Shown here: positions 35,713 through 44,616 of the stretch, piece after piece
How positions within the stretch are numbered: the stretch's first letter is position 1
Layout of the letters: each line of letters opens with the position of its first letter
NCBI RefSeq assembly: GCF_900176405.1
Contig: NZ_FWXJ01000009.1
Coordinates: 62,001-126,000, forward strand
Length of the DNA: 64,000 bases
Source of the DNA: Polynucleobacter kasalickyi
GTDB lineage: Bacteria; Pseudomonadota; Gammaproteobacteria; Burkholderiales; Burkholderiaceae
Reading direction: 5' to 3'
Notes under the pieces: generated by a model
Told to the model about the DNA's origin: nothing
The model's input: the letters and a program-made list of their open reading frames with translations, nothing else
Database searches by the model: none
Program-made: the position numbers and the translations under genes

Positions 35713-36903
35713 ATGAAAAATATAGACTCGATTGCCAACTTGCAGATTGTCGACGGTGTTGAAGCACTCATTCCCAGTATTCGGGCCTTCCGACAGCAAA
35801 TTCACGCACATCCGGAAACGGCTTTTGAAGAAGTCATTACGGCGGATTTGATTGCTGAAAAATTAATTTCCTTTGGCTTAGAAGTGCATCGTCAGATCGC
35901 AAAAACAGGGGTGATTGGTGTTTTAAGACGAGGAGATGGGCCTAGCATTGCTTTTCGAGCAGATATGGACGCGCTGCATATTGCAGAGGCGAATACCTTT
36001 GATTACATCTCGAAAGTGTCGGGCAAAATGCATGCTTGTGGACACGATGGTCATAGTGCCATGTTACTCGGCGCTGCTCAATTTTTGAGTACGGATCCAA
36101 GCATCCATGGCACCTTAGTCTTTATTTTTCAGCCGGCTGAAGAAAACGAGGGCGGAGCTAGAGTGATGCTAGAAGAGGGTTTGTTTACCAAATTTCCCGT
36201 CGATGCCATTTATGGCTTGCATAATTGGCCAGGTTTGGCGGTTGGTCAAATAGCTGTTACGGCCGGACCACTGATGGCGGCGTTCGATACGTTTGAATTA
36301 GAAATCCAAGGTCGCGGTGCGCATGGCGCGATGCCGCATGATAGTGTGGACCCCATTTATATAGCTGCTCAAGTGATTAACGGTTGGCAGTCGATTGCTA
36401 GTAGAAATGTCAATCCATCGGATGCGGCGGTCGTGAGTGTCACCCAAATCCATGCCGGAGATACTTGGAATGTCATTCCTGCTAATTGTCATTTAAAAGG
36501 GACCACGCGGAGCTTTTCACCGGCAGTCAGAAATCTGATTGAAGAAAAAATGCAGGTCATTGCCCAGAGTATTTGTCAGGGGTTTGGTGCTACAGCAACC
36601 TTTACGTATCAGCGACGCTACCCAGCCTTGATCAATAGCCCGCAAGAGGCACAGATTGCAAAGCAAGCAGCGGCGAGGGTGGTTGCCAAGGCGCAGGTGG
36701 TAAACGATCCGCAACCGAGTATGACGGCGGAAGACTTTGCCTTTATGTTAGAAAAGAAACCTGGCTGTTATGTGTGGTTAGGCAATGGTAGTAGTGCGCA
36801 GGGTAAAAATTTACATAGTCCAAAATATGACTTTAATGACGACATCCTACCCATTGGGATCAGTTATTGGATTGAACTGGCCAGAAGTTGCTTAGGGTCC
36901 TGA
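35713..36903 (+). CDS. M20 amidohydrolase (hippurate hydrolase/IAA-amino acid hydrolase type)
   Basis: A 396-residue metallo-amidohydrolase of the M20D group. Metal-binding segments: ADMDALHIAEAN, MHACGHDGHSAMLLGAA and FIFQPAEENEGGARVM, with the dimerisation domain in the middle (about 185-300: GAHGAMPHDSVDPI) and a late MTAEDFAFM. Substrates in the family are N-acyl amino acids or similar amides. Its place between the molybdoenzyme and the SGNH esterase suggests that the imported compound carries an amide bond. Confidence 0.92.
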   Translation: MKNIDSIANLQIVDGVEALIPSIRAFRQQIHAHPETAFEEVITADLIAEKLISFGLEVHRQIAKTGVIGVLRRGDGPSIAFRADMDALHIAEANTFDYISKVSGKMHACGHDGHSAMLLGAAQFLSTDPSIHGTLVFIFQPAEENEGGARVMLEEGLFTKFPVDAIYGLHNWPGLAVGQIAVTAGPLMAAFDTFELEIQGRGAHGAMPHDSVDPIYIAAQVINGWQSIASRNVNPSDAAVVSVTQIHAGDTWNVIPANCHLKGTTRSFSPAVRNLIEEKMQVIAQSICQGFGATATFTYQRRYPALINSPQEAQIAKQAAARVVAKAQVVNDPQPSMTAEDFAFMLEKKPGCYVWLGNGSSAQGKNLHSPKYDFNDDILPIGISYWIELARSCLGS

Positions 36904-36905
36904 GC

Positions 36906-37526
36906 ATGGATAGAATTTGTATTATTGGCGATAGCATTACCCATGGTACTGGGGATGAAACTCTACTTGGTTGGCCTGGGAAAGTATTTCAGGATTATTC
37001 TGCCATCACCATCTATAACCTAGGTGTGAGAGCCGACACGTCGGCCTTGATAGGGGCAAGATGGCAGGCGGAAGCACGGGCCAGACTACCTCAAGCCCAG
37101 CAGTGTGGCTTAATTTTTTCTTTTGGCACCAATGATGCGGCGGTTGCCATTGGTCAAGGAATTCGGGTGGAGCTGGAGCAGTCCATTACAAACGCTACCC
37201 AGATTCTGACGCAGGCCAAAGCGTGGTTACCTTGTCTTATGATTGGACCTATTCCTGTGATCGATGAGAAGCAACCATTTCATTCAGGTGCAGGTGTTTT
37301 TGAATTTAATACGGCACGCATTGAAGCTTACAACGCCGCCTATCAAACACTGGCTGACAAGTTAGCAATTCCCTACCTAGATATTTTTCATCCGCTCAGA
37401 GCTAATCCGACTTGGATGGCCTCACAAACAAGCAATGATGGCGTTCACCCCAAGCAGGATGGGTATCAAGAATTAGCCAACTTGGTGCGCTCTTGGCACG
37501 CTTTCCAACAATTTATCGGAAGTTAG
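36906..37526 (+). CDS. SGNH/GDSL-type hydrolase
   Basis: A 206-residue SGNH esterase from the ATG at 36906, two bases after the M20 stop. Block I is ICIIGDSITHGTGD with the nucleophile Ser; block III holds FGTND; block V holds the Asp-His pair in SNDGVHPKQDGY. No signal peptide, so cytoplasmic. It would cleave an ester or acetyl group. It is the last gene of the operon; its end overlaps the convergent YggT gene by 14 bases. Confidence 0.9.
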   Translation: MDRICIIGDSITHGTGDETLLGWPGKVFQDYSAITIYNLGVRADTSALIGARWQAEARARLPQAQQCGLIFSFGTNDAAVAIGQGIRVELEQSITNATQILTQAKAWLPCLMIGPIPVIDEKQPFHSGAGVFEFNTARIEAYNAAYQTLADKLAIPYLDIFHPLRANPTWMASQTSNDGVHPKQDGYQELANLVRSWHAFQQFIGS

Positions 37527-38082
37527 AAACAACGATTTGTAGTACTTTAATGATTAAGAGGAGTGCCAGCGCTGAGAAATCAAACGTGCCCGTATTGGGT
37601 AGGCGTTTTCTAAGTTGGACTAATAGCGGCTCTAAGATGTTTGCCGCTAAGAAGTAGCTAGGAGAACCTTGGGAAATCCAAGACAAAATCACATAGACAA
37701 AGGTGATCCCAGAAATAATCGAAAGAAATAAATCAAGGTACTGAATCAGTGCACTCAGTAGGATGGGTAATAACAACCTCGACAGTTCGCTAAACAAGGT
37801 ATGACTGAAGAGTGACAAGATAATAATCTTGGCGACGATGATCAAGTAACCCGAAATCAAATAGACGAGATTGACTTTACCCGTATTCTGAATCACTTTA
37901 CGGATCGGTAAAGTCAACCAGTTCGTGACCAAGAGTAAGAAGGAGGCAATTTGGTTGCCGAGTAAGCCATGGACTCTGCCTAAATTGATCCGGAAAAAAT
38001 CAAAATAACACAACATGAGACATGCCCCTGCAACGGTTGCAGAGGCCAGGCCAACGAAGAGATCCACTATTTGATATATCAT
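37513..38082 (-). CDS. YggT-family membrane protein
   Basis: A 189-residue integral membrane protein with two YggT repeats, each with a pair of hydrophobic segments (about residues 6-30 and 65-95; then 100-125 and 160-188). The motif LVTNWLTLPIRKVI and its partner ANILEPLLVQLRKRLPN are characteristic. Function is not settled; relatives are linked to osmotic tolerance and cell division. It lies just downstream of the cysteine synthase gene on the same strand. Confidence 0.88.
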   Translation of the reverse strand: MIYQIVDLFVGLASATVAGACLMLCYFDFFRINLGRVHGLLGNQIASFLLLVTNWLTLPIRKVIQNTGKVNLVYLISGYLIIVAKIIILSLFSHTLFSELSRLLLPILLSALIQYLDLFLSIISGITFVYVILSWISQGSPSYFLAANILEPLLVQLRKRLPNTGTFDFSALALLLIIKVLQIVVSNFR

Positions 38083-38103
38083 CTCGCCATTATATCTTTG
38101 ATA

Positions 38104-39075
38104 TTAAATGGCTAAACCGTTTGCATCAAATACCCCTTCAAAGAGTGCGGAACTGAGATAGCGTTCAGCGCTATCTGGCAATACCACCACAATGGTTTTA
38201 CCCGCGTTCTCTGGCAAGTGCGCTAAGCGGCAAGCCACAGCAGCAGCAGCGCCACAAGAAATACCGACCAAAATACCTTCTTCTATGGCGATTCTTCTGG
38301 CAAAGGCGATTGCTTCCTCGTTGCTCACTTGTTCGACTTGATCAATGATGCTCAAATCAAGATTGTCTGGAATAAAGCCTGCACCAATTCCTTGAATTTT
38401 GTGGGGTGCTGGTTTGATTTCTTGACCAGCTAATTTTTGGGTAATCACAGGACTCGTCGTCGGTTCAACCGCGACGGCCGTAATTGCTTTTTTCATGACG
38501 TTTTTGAAATATCGCGTTACCCCAGTAATCGTGCCACCAGTACCCACGCCGGCGACAAAAATATCCACGTTTCCGTTGGTATCTTCCCAAATTTCTGGAC
38601 CAGTGGTTTTTTCGTGAATCGCTGGATTAGCAGGGTTACTAAATTGTTGTAATAAAACGTATTTCGGATCGCTATTGGCGATTTCGGTAGCTTTGGCAAT
38701 CGCCCCATTCATGCCCTTGGGGCCTTCCGTCAAGACTAATTTAGCGCCCAAAGCAGCGAGTAACTTGCGGCGCTCCAGACTCATCGTTTCTGGCATCGTT
38801 AAGGTAATTGGAATGCCTTTGGCGGCGGCCACAAAGGCCAGAGCAATCCCCGTATTGCCACTGGTTGGTTCAACGAGTTCTTTACCTGGGGTGAGAAGGC
38901 CACGTTCGATGGCGTCATTAATCATGGAAGTACCAATCCGGCACTTCACGGAAAACGCTGGGTTACGACCTTCAATTTTTGCCAAAACCGTTGCCTTGGC
39001 CCCATCCGTTACCCGGTTTAAGCGGATTAAAGGGGTTTTGCCGATGGTTTGAGAGTTATCTGTAAAGTAGGTCAT
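38104..39075 (-). CDS. cysK: cysteine synthase (O-acetylserine sulfhydrylase)
   Basis: A 323-residue PLP enzyme that makes cysteine from O-acetylserine and sulfide. The PLP lysine is in [11 protein letters not shown] (about residue 44), the substrate loop is [13 protein letters not shown], and the phosphate-binding loop is [15 protein letters not shown] lies 8 bases upstream of the ATG. The length and loops fit CysK slightly better than CysM, but the two are hard to separate by eye. A 12-base palindrome lies in the divergent region upstream. Confidence 0.9.
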   Translation of the reverse strand: MTYFTDNSQTIGKTPLIRLNRVTDGAKATVLAKIEGRNPAFSVKCRIGTSMINDAIERGLLTPGKELVEPTSGNTGIALAFVAAAKGIPITLTMPETMSLERRKLLAALGAKLVLTEGPKGMNGAIAKATEIANSDPKYVLLQQFSNPANPAIHEKTTGPEIWEDTNGNVDIFVAGVGTGGTITGVTRYFKNVMKKAITAVAVEPTTSPVITQKLAGQEIKPAPHKIQGIGAGFIPDNLDLSIIDQVEQVSNEEAIAFARRIAIEEGILVGISCGAAAAVACRLAHLPENAGKTIVVVLPDSAERYLSSALFEGVFDANGLAI

Positions 39076-39112
39076 GGGTATTGCTCCTCTGTAGGTAAAT
39101 TTTTATGTATCG

Positions 39113-39124
39113 GGTAATATTACC
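39113..39124. promoter_or_regulatory. perfect 12-base palindrome between cysK and a Bug gene
   Basis: GGTAATATTACC reads the same on both strands. It lies 38 bases upstream of the cysteine synthase start and 79 bases upstream of the divergent Bug start, where an operator would be expected. No regulator is assigned. Confidence 0.35.
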
Positions 39125-39202
39125 AAAAGTAAGTCACACGCATCTTTTTCAGAGATGGTGGTCTGAATCGTTTACACTTTTAAGCACTTTTGGAGAAATC
39201 AC

Positions 39203-40180
39203 TTGAAACTACTTAAATCCCGCTTTGCCTCTCTCTTATTCACCTTAGCCGCGGTGTCGACTGCCAGCCATGTCTTGGCTGATACCTACCCGAGTAAACC
39301 GATTCGCTTGATTGTGCCTGCCGCTGCCGGTGGCACCACCGATATTGCTGCGCGCGTCGTGGCGGATGCCTTGGCAAAAGAGTTAGGACAATCTGTCGTG
39401 GTTGATATTAAGGCGGGTGCGGCAGCGATTATTGGCACGCAAGCGCTCATTAGTAGTCCGGCAGATGGTTACACCATCATTATGGGTAATATTGGACCGA
39501 ATGCCATTAACTACAGTTTGTACAAAACACTGCCTTATAAAGTGGAAGACTTAGAGCCGATCACCATGGTGTTGGCAACGCCGAATGTGTTTGTGGTCAA
39601 CGCGAACTCGCCGGCTAAAACAGTAGCAGAATTTGTGAGTTTGGCGAAGGCAAATCCTGGTAAATATTCCTTTGCTTCTTCAGGTCGTGGTCAATCGATT
39701 CATATGTCAGGAGAAATGTTCAAGTTTCAAGCCGGGATTGATATCGTCCATGTGCCTTACAAAGGCGCTGGTCCTGCTTTAATCGATTTGATGGGTGGAC
39801 AAGTAAATATGATGATGGACAATTTGCCAAGCTCGATGCAGTTTATTAAGAGTGGTAAATTACGAGCCCTCGCGGTGACGAGTAAATCACGTAGTCCAGA
39901 GTTGCCAGATGTACCGACGATGGCCGAAGCGGGCTTTCCGAACTTTGAAGTGACGGCTTGGTTTGGCTTGTTTGCACCGGCCAAAACCCCTAAACCAATA
40001 ATCGACACTTTATATGCGGCCACTAAGAAAGTATTAAATACGCCGGAAGTGAAATCACGTATTGTGGAGTTGGGCGGCTATTCGCCAGCAGATACACCGG
40101 CGAATACGAAATTATTTGTGTTGGCAGAGAAAAAGAAATGGGAACAAGTCGTGATTAATGCGAAAGTTCAACCAGAGTAA
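39203..40180 (+). CDS. Bug-family (TctC-like) periplasmic binding protein
   Basis: A 325-residue Bug protein with a TTG start and GGAG 8 bases upstream. The signal peptide ends near SHVLAD (residue 27). Signature segments: YPSKPIRLIVPAAAGGTTDIAAR, KAGAAAIIGTQ, ADGYTII and HVPYKGAGPALID. It is monocistronic: a terminator follows at 40189-40228 and the upstream gene is divergent. No tripartite permease is nearby. Ligand unknown. Confidence 0.92.
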   Translation: MKLLKSRFASLLFTLAAVSTASHVLADTYPSKPIRLIVPAAAGGTTDIAARVVADALAKELGQSVVVDIKAGAAAIIGTQALISSPADGYTIIMGNIGPNAINYSLYKTLPYKVEDLEPITMVLATPNVFVVNANSPAKTVAEFVSLAKANPGKYSFASSGRGQSIHMSGEMFKFQAGIDIVHVPYKGAGPALIDLMGGQVNMMMDNLPSSMQFIKSGKLRALAVTSKSRSPELPDVPTMAEAGFPNFEVTAWFGLFAPAKTPKPIIDTLYAATKKVLNTPEVKSRIVELGGYSPADTPANTKLFVLAEKKKWEQVVINAKVQPE

Positions 40181-40188
40181 TGCTGTTT

Positions 40189-40228
40189 AATACTAGTTTG
40201 GATAGTAGATTCAGGCTAGTATTTTTCT
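40189..40228 (+). terminator. rho-independent terminator after the Bug gene
   Basis: AATACTAG (40189-40196) pairs with CTAGTATT (40216-40223) and a T-run follows (40222-40226). The loop is 19 bases, longer than usual. Confidence 0.5.
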
Positions 40229-40314
40229 CTGTAATTTGATCAAAATAACTCAATATAAAGGTACTGATTCCCTCTATTAAGGGATATTCATTATAAATAA
40301 AATAAGCATATCTT

Positions 40315-40324
40315 GAACATGTTC
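40315..40324 (+). promoter_or_regulatory. palindrome upstream of the winged-helix regulator
   Basis: GAACATGTTC is a perfect 10-base palindrome about 50 bases before the regulator start at 40375, where an autoregulatory operator is often found. The surrounding region is AT-rich. Confidence 0.3.
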
Positions 40325-40374
40325 TAGATATTCCGCATTTCCAGCAAACAAAACTCATAATTGGAAAATTTATA

Positions 40375-40803
40375 ATGGATCACAGTCATAAGTACGAAAC
40401 TTATCTGCATTTTATTGAGGCTTTAGAAGCACTCAAGAAGATGCCACAGTTCCCACCCCTAGATAGTATTGAATCCGAACTATTAAATGAAATTTCTCTT
40501 TGTTGGAAAAAAGAAAATTCATTACTAGTGAACGAAGCAATTTCGATTGATAAAATTGGTTCGCGTGCTACCTTGCATGCCCGTATCAAAAACCTACGCA
40601 AAAAAGGGTATGTCGATTTTCATAACGACATTGATGGTCGTAAAAAAATCATTAAGCCGACGATGCTAGCAATGGGTTATTTTTCAACACTGTCTCATTT
40701 GTTGGCTGAAGCCGTTGAGAAAAATATGATCAGAGATCAATCTCGCAATCGAAGAAGTACCGATCGTGTGACTGGCGATTCTGTCGCATACGCCTTTAAT
40801 TAA
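40375..40803 (+). CDS. MarR-like winged-helix regulator
   Basis: A 142-residue protein with a central winged-helix: a recognition region in IGSRATLHARIKNLRKKGYVDFHNDIDGRKK (about residues 61-92), with the basic wing typical of MarR-type proteins. The N-terminal helix probably makes the dimer. The C-terminal tail (RDQSRNRRSTDRV) is basic. No effector or target can be named; neighbours on both sides are unrelated, and a palindrome upstream suggests self-control. Confidence 0.7.
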   Translation: MDHSHKYETYLHFIEALEALKKMPQFPPLDSIESELLNEISLCWKKENSLLVNEAISIDKIGSRATLHARIKNLRKKGYVDFHNDIDGRKKIIKPTMLAMGYFSTLSHLLAEAVEKNMIRDQSRNRRSTDRVTGDSVAYAFN

Positions 40804-40824
40804 TCGGCCTCGTGTGCTTTGTAA

Positions 40825-40870
40825 GACGAACACTCTCTAGTCAGCCATTGCTGGAGCTAGCATGTTCGTC
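40825..40870. terminator. nested hairpin between convergent genes
   Basis: Outer arms GACGAACA (40825-40832) and TGTTCGTC (40863-40870) are perfect; inside, CTAG and CAGC pair with GCTG and CTAG around a CATT loop. It lies just after the winged-helix gene and before the minus-strand DUF2069 gene. No T-run follows on either strand. Confidence 0.5.
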
Positions 40871-40919
40871 CCCAGTTTCGTCAAAATCCTTGATTCATTT
40901 TCTTTAGGTAATTTCTAAA

Positions 40920-40969
40920 GGTATAGCCACGTTAGCGGTATAGCCACGTTAACATTTAGTCATGTTAAC
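40920..40969. repeat. tandem 17-base repeat followed by a dyad
   Basis: GGTATAGCCACGTTA occurs twice (40920-40934 and 40937-40951) with a period of 17. The second copy runs into GTTAACAT (40948-40955) and ATGTTAAC (40962-40969), perfect arms 6 bases apart. The whole lies in the 198-base gap between convergent genes. It may be a protein-binding site or a remnant of a mobile repeat. Confidence 0.6.
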
Positions 40970-41001
40970 AACTGGTACAGATGTCAGTTGCTGGACAGGG
41001 A

Positions 41002-41403
41002 TTAGTTTGGCGTGTCGGTCGACGGTGGTTGATTTTCTTTGTTCGCGCGCGCCGCCTTTTTAATCGGTCCTAGGTGCTTTAAAACCGCAAAAAATATGAC
41101 ACTGCAAAGGATCAGTTCGAGCCCGGCCAACCATGGGTTTAAGCCTTTTTCAAACAGCCTGGAAACGCCCTCTAGATAATACAATAAAATCACCATGGAG
41201 AGTGCTTGTAACTGGTAGTTAGCGCCTCGGTATAAGCCGGGGAGTAACCACACAATCGGCAAACACTTCAAGACCATGAGCGAACCATGTGGTCTTAAGG
41301 GCGCTAAAAACCATTCCCAGGCAACACATAACAGGCAGAGTAAGACGGACGTCACCAACACGGTTTTCTGGTAGGCGTTCAAAGGGTATTTAAAGAGAGT
41401 CAT
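41002..41403 (-). CDS. DUF2069 family membrane protein
   Basis: A 133-residue inner-membrane protein with about four hydrophobic segments, matching the DUF2069 family (LRPHGSLMVLKCLPIVWLLPGLYRG is the recognisable core). Function unknown. It overlaps the WrbA stop by 4 bases and is co-transcribed with it, an arrangement common in betaproteobacteria. The C-terminal tail is charged and likely cytoplasmic. Confidence 0.85.
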   Translation of the reverse strand: MTLFKYPLNAYQKTVLVTSVLLCLLCVAWEWFLAPLRPHGSLMVLKCLPIVWLLPGLYRGANYQLQALSMVILLYYLEGVSRLFEKGLNPWLAGLELILCSVIFFAVLKHLGPIKKAARANKENQPPSTDTPN

Positions 41404-42017
41404 CTGGCGTTCGGCTTTGCTTGTTTGAGGAGTTGGGCATACTGCGCTAATTGTCGACCTTGTGCGAAGGCTAAGCTTTGCTCATCTTTCGAAATGGCTA
41501 ATTGATTACTGCCACCTGCCACGTGCGTCACGCCATAGGGTGTGCCACCTGAACTGGTGTGATGTAATTCGGGCAGAGAGTAGGGCAAGCCCATTAACAA
41601 CATCCCGTGATGAAAGAGCGGAATCATCATAGTTAATAAAGTACTTTCTTGACCACCATGCATGCTGCTGCTGCTCGTAAAGACACAGGCAGGCTTGCCA
41701 GTTAAGGAGCCTTGTAACCACTCACTGGTACTACCATCTAAGAAAAACTTCATGGCAGCCGCCATATTGCCAAAGCGGGTGGGTGAGCCTAAGGCTAAGC
41801 CATCACAGTTGGCTAAATCCGCATACTCCGCATAGGGTGGGCCACTAGGCGGAATCTGGGCGGCTACTGCTTCGCTCACAGTTGAGACGCTTGGCACAGT
41901 GCGTAAAATCGCATTGGCGCCGCTCACGGATTCAATCCCTTCCGCAATGAGTTCGGCGAGCTGGCGCGTGGCACCATGCCGTGAGTAATATAAAACTAAT
42001 AAATTAAGGGTTTGCAT
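41400..42017 (-). CDS. wrbA: NAD(P)H:quinone oxidoreductase, WrbA type
   Basis: A 205-residue flavodoxin-like FMN protein from the ATG at 42017 (MQTLNLLVLYYSRHGATRQLA); the frame is open 43 codons further upstream but that stretch runs into the divergent YihY gene. FMN contacts: YSRHGATR, GSPTRFGNMAAAMK and TSSSSMHGGQE. It reduces quinones by two electrons, avoiding semiquinone radicals. The YihY gene starts divergently 44 bases away. Confidence 0.92.
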   Translation of the reverse strand: MQTLNLLVLYYSRHGATRQLAELIAEGIESVSGANAILRTVPSVSTVSEAVAAQIPPSGPPYAEYADLANCDGLALGSPTRFGNMAAAMKFFLDGSTSEWLQGSLTGKPACVFTSSSSMHGGQESTLLTMMIPLFHHGMLLMGLPYSLPELHHTSSGGTPYGVTHVAGGSNQLAISKDEQSLAFAQGRQLAQYAQLLKQAKPNAR

Positions 42018-42061
42018 ATTTGTATGATAATTGAAATTGATTCTAAAAATTTTAAACAGCA

Positions 42062-42949
42062 ATGCATGTAAATTCCCGACAGTTAAAAAAAATCCAATAT
42101 CTAAAAATGGTGTTCTATTTTTGGCGGAAACGCTTTGCTGCGGCACAAATTAATCAAGTCTCGGCTAGTTTGGCTTATACGACCGTGTTAGCGATAGTCC
42201 CCATGCTGTCGATTGCGACGATTTTGATTGGTCAGTTACCGCAGTTTATTAATTTACGGGAAGCAATCCAAAGTTGGCTCACCGCCACCCTCATTCCTGG
42301 CGTGCTCAGTCACAAGGTCAGTGGCTATTTGATGCAATTCTCTAATCACAGTAAGGGTTTAACGCTGTTTGGTGCTGCCGGTTTATTTATATCGGCATTT
42401 TTAACCTTAATGACCATTGAAAAGTCATTTAATCAAGTTTGGCAGGTGAAGGTTAAGCGCTCCTTCTTGAAGAAAGTCATGTTTTATAGCGTCGTGACCG
42501 CTTGTGGACCGGTGTTTTTAGGGGTCAGTATTTATTTAACGTCACTCATCATGACCGCCACCCACAAGTTAGATTTTGGTTTTGCCGATCAACTGAATTC
42601 ATTAGATGTGATTTTCCCCTTCCTCTTAACTTGTATGCCATTTGTGATGTTGTATCGGTTTGGTCCCAATGTGCGGGTGACGAATCAAGATGCCATCATT
42701 GGGGGCGCTGTGGCGGCGACGGTCTTTGAACTCACGAAGTATGGTTTTACGATTTTTATCTCACAAGTCCCCGTGTATAAAACACTCTATGGAGCATTTG
42801 CGATTGGTCCGTTATTTTTGGTATGGATTTATCTGACCTGGTGGGTGACGCTGGCTGGCGCGGTATTAACTGCGAGCTTGCCCCAAATTCGTCAGGAAGT
42901 ATTTTCTCGCCACAGTGATTCGGTTGAGCCATCGCACAGCAAAAGATAG
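42062..42949 (+). CDS. YihY/BrkB-family inner membrane protein
   Basis: A 295-residue integral membrane protein with about six hydrophobic segments. Family landmarks: VSASLAYTTVLAIVPMLSIA, FGAAGLFISAFLTLMTIEKSFNQVW, and GAFAIGPLFLVWIYLTWWVTLAGAVL. Once annotated as ribonuclease BN by mistake; its real role is unknown. The next gene is a CBS-domain protein 71 bases on. Confidence 0.9.
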   Translation: MHVNSRQLKKIQYLKMVFYFWRKRFAAAQINQVSASLAYTTVLAIVPMLSIATILIGQLPQFINLREAIQSWLTATLIPGVLSHKVSGYLMQFSNHSKGLTLFGAAGLFISAFLTLMTIEKSFNQVWQVKVKRSFLKKVMFYSVVTACGPVFLGVSIYLTSLIMTATHKLDFGFADQLNSLDVIFPFLLTCMPFVMLYRFGPNVRVTNQDAIIGGAVAATVFELTKYGFTIFISQVPVYKTLYGAFAIGPLFLVWIYLTWWVTLAGAVLTASLPQIRQEVFSRHSDSVEPSHSKR

Positions 42950-43020
42950 GAATAGAATTAGGCTTTACAGAAGACGCAAGTCAGAATAGACTTGAATGAA
43001 TAATAGTTAAGGAGAACAGC

Positions 43021-43467
43021 ATGAAAGTTAGTGATATTTTGCGCTTAAAAGGGAATACCCTTTATACAGTTGCCCCCGATACATCCGTTGTAACGGCAGT
43101 GCATATCATGGCTGAGCATGACATCGGTTCTCTTTTGGTGATGCAGTATGGTGAACTCGTCGGGATTTTGACCTTTCGGGAAGTGATCGGTACACTCGCC
43201 AAGTCCCATGGCACCTTGGGTGCGGTGAAAGTGGGTGCGGTGATGGATGAAAGTCCCTTGATTTGTACCCCAGAAACGGCCTTAGATGAAGTGCGGCGGA
43301 TGATGCTCAACCAGCACGCTCGCTATTTGCCCGTGATGGAACAGCAAATGCTGATGGGCGTGATTTCTTTTTATGATGTGGCCAAAACAGTGGTTGAGGC
43401 GCAAGGCTTTGAAAACTCCATGCTGAAAGCGTATATCAGAGACTGGCCAGAAGAGTCGCCACAATAA
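43021..43467 (+). CDS. CBS-domain protein
   Basis: A 148-residue protein made of two CBS domains (about residues 1-62 and 70-130) forming one Bateman module: MKVSDILRLKGNTLYTVAPDTSVVTAVHIMAEHDIGSLLV is shown by the segments VSDIL, DTSVVTAVHIM and GSLLVM, then VMDESPLICTPETALDEV and HARYLPVM. Such modules bind adenine nucleotides and act as sensors. AAGGAG lies 7-8 bases upstream. Partner unknown. Confidence 0.9.
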   Translation: MKVSDILRLKGNTLYTVAPDTSVVTAVHIMAEHDIGSLLVMQYGELVGILTFREVIGTLAKSHGTLGAVKVGAVMDESPLICTPETALDEVRRMMLNQHARYLPVMEQQMLMGVISFYDVAKTVVEAQGFENSMLKAYIRDWPEESPQ

Positions 43468-43506
43468 AATCAGCTCTTGTCACAATAAAATGCCATAATA
43501 TAGGGT

Positions 43507-44616
43507 ATGGCAGGAAGCACTCTCGGACATCTATTTTGTACCACCACTTTTGGTGAATCTCACGGACCAGCAATTGGTGCCGTGGTCGACGGTTGCCCTC
43601 CTGGCTTAGAACTGAGTGCGCAGGATCTACAGATTGATTTAGACCGTCGTCGTCCTGGCACTTCTAGGCATGTGACGCAGCGTCAAGAGCCAGATCAAGT
43701 CGAAATTTTGTCAGGTGTCTATCAAGGTAAAACTACTGGGACACCGATTGCCTTATTAATTCGCAATACCGATCAACGTAGCCAAGATTATGGCAATATC
43801 TTGGATACCTTCCGTCCTGGACATGCTGACTACACCTACCAACAGAAATACGGGATCCGTGATCCACGCGGTGGTGGCAGGTCTTCGGCGCGTTTAACTG
43901 CGCCGGTAGTGGCAGCAGCCGGGATTGCTAAAAAATGGTTAAAAGAGCATTACGGCATTGAATTTGTCGGTTATATGTCCCAGTTAGGTGATCTCGCGAT
44001 TCCCTTTGAAGACATGGCACATATCCCGCATAACCCGTTCTTTGCGCCCAATCAAACCATGATTCCTGAGTTGGAAGACTATATGGATCAACTGCGTAAA
44101 CAAGGGGATTCTTGTGGCGCAAAAATTACTGTGACAGCGACTGGCATGCCAGTGGGTCTGGGGGCGCCACTTTTCGATAAGTTAGATGCGGATATCGCTT
44201 ACGCCATGATGGGGATTAATGCCGTCAAAGGGGTTGAAATCGGTAGCGGCTTTGCGAGTGTGAGTGAACGCGGTAGTTTTCATGGCGATAATTTAACGCC
44301 TGAGGGCTTTACCAGTAACCATGCTGGTGGCGTACTTGGTGGTATTAGTACTGGCCAAGATTTGGTCGTATCGATTGCGATTAAACCCACCTCCAGTATC
44401 TTAACCTTTAAAGATTCTATTGACGCGACTGGCAATCCTGTCCAAGTGCAAACGAAAGGTCGTCACGACCCTTGTGTGGGCATTCGGGCAACCCCAATCG
44501 CCGAAGCAATGCTAGCCTTAGTCGTCATGGATCATGTCTTATTGCACCGTGCACAATGTGCTGATGTGCGTTCTGCGACACCGGTGATTGCCGCCCAAAA
44601 TCCGCAAACGCTCTAA
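43507..44616 (+). CDS. aroC: chorismate synthase
   Basis: A 369-residue chorismate synthase, last enzyme of the shikimate pathway (EPSP to chorismate, needing reduced FMN). Landmarks: [58 protein letters not shown] and the C-terminal [17 protein letters not shown]. Length fits the family. The MFS gene starts inside its stop codon (TAATG). Confidence 0.97.
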   Translation: MAGSTLGHLFCTTTFGESHGPAIGAVVDGCPPGLELSAQDLQIDLDRRRPGTSRHVTQRQEPDQVEILSGVYQGKTTGTPIALLIRNTDQRSQDYGNILDTFRPGHADYTYQQKYGIRDPRGGGRSSARLTAPVVAAAGIAKKWLKEHYGIEFVGYMSQLGDLAIPFEDMAHIPHNPFFAPNQTMIPELEDYMDQLRKQGDSCGAKITVTATGMPVGLGAPLFDKLDADIAYAMMGINAVKGVEIGSGFASVSERGSFHGDNLTPEGFTSNHAGGVLGGISTGQDLVVSIAIKPTSSILTFKDSIDATGNPVQVQTKGRHDPCVGIRATPIAEAMLALVVMDHVLLHRAQCADVRSATPVIAAQNPQTL

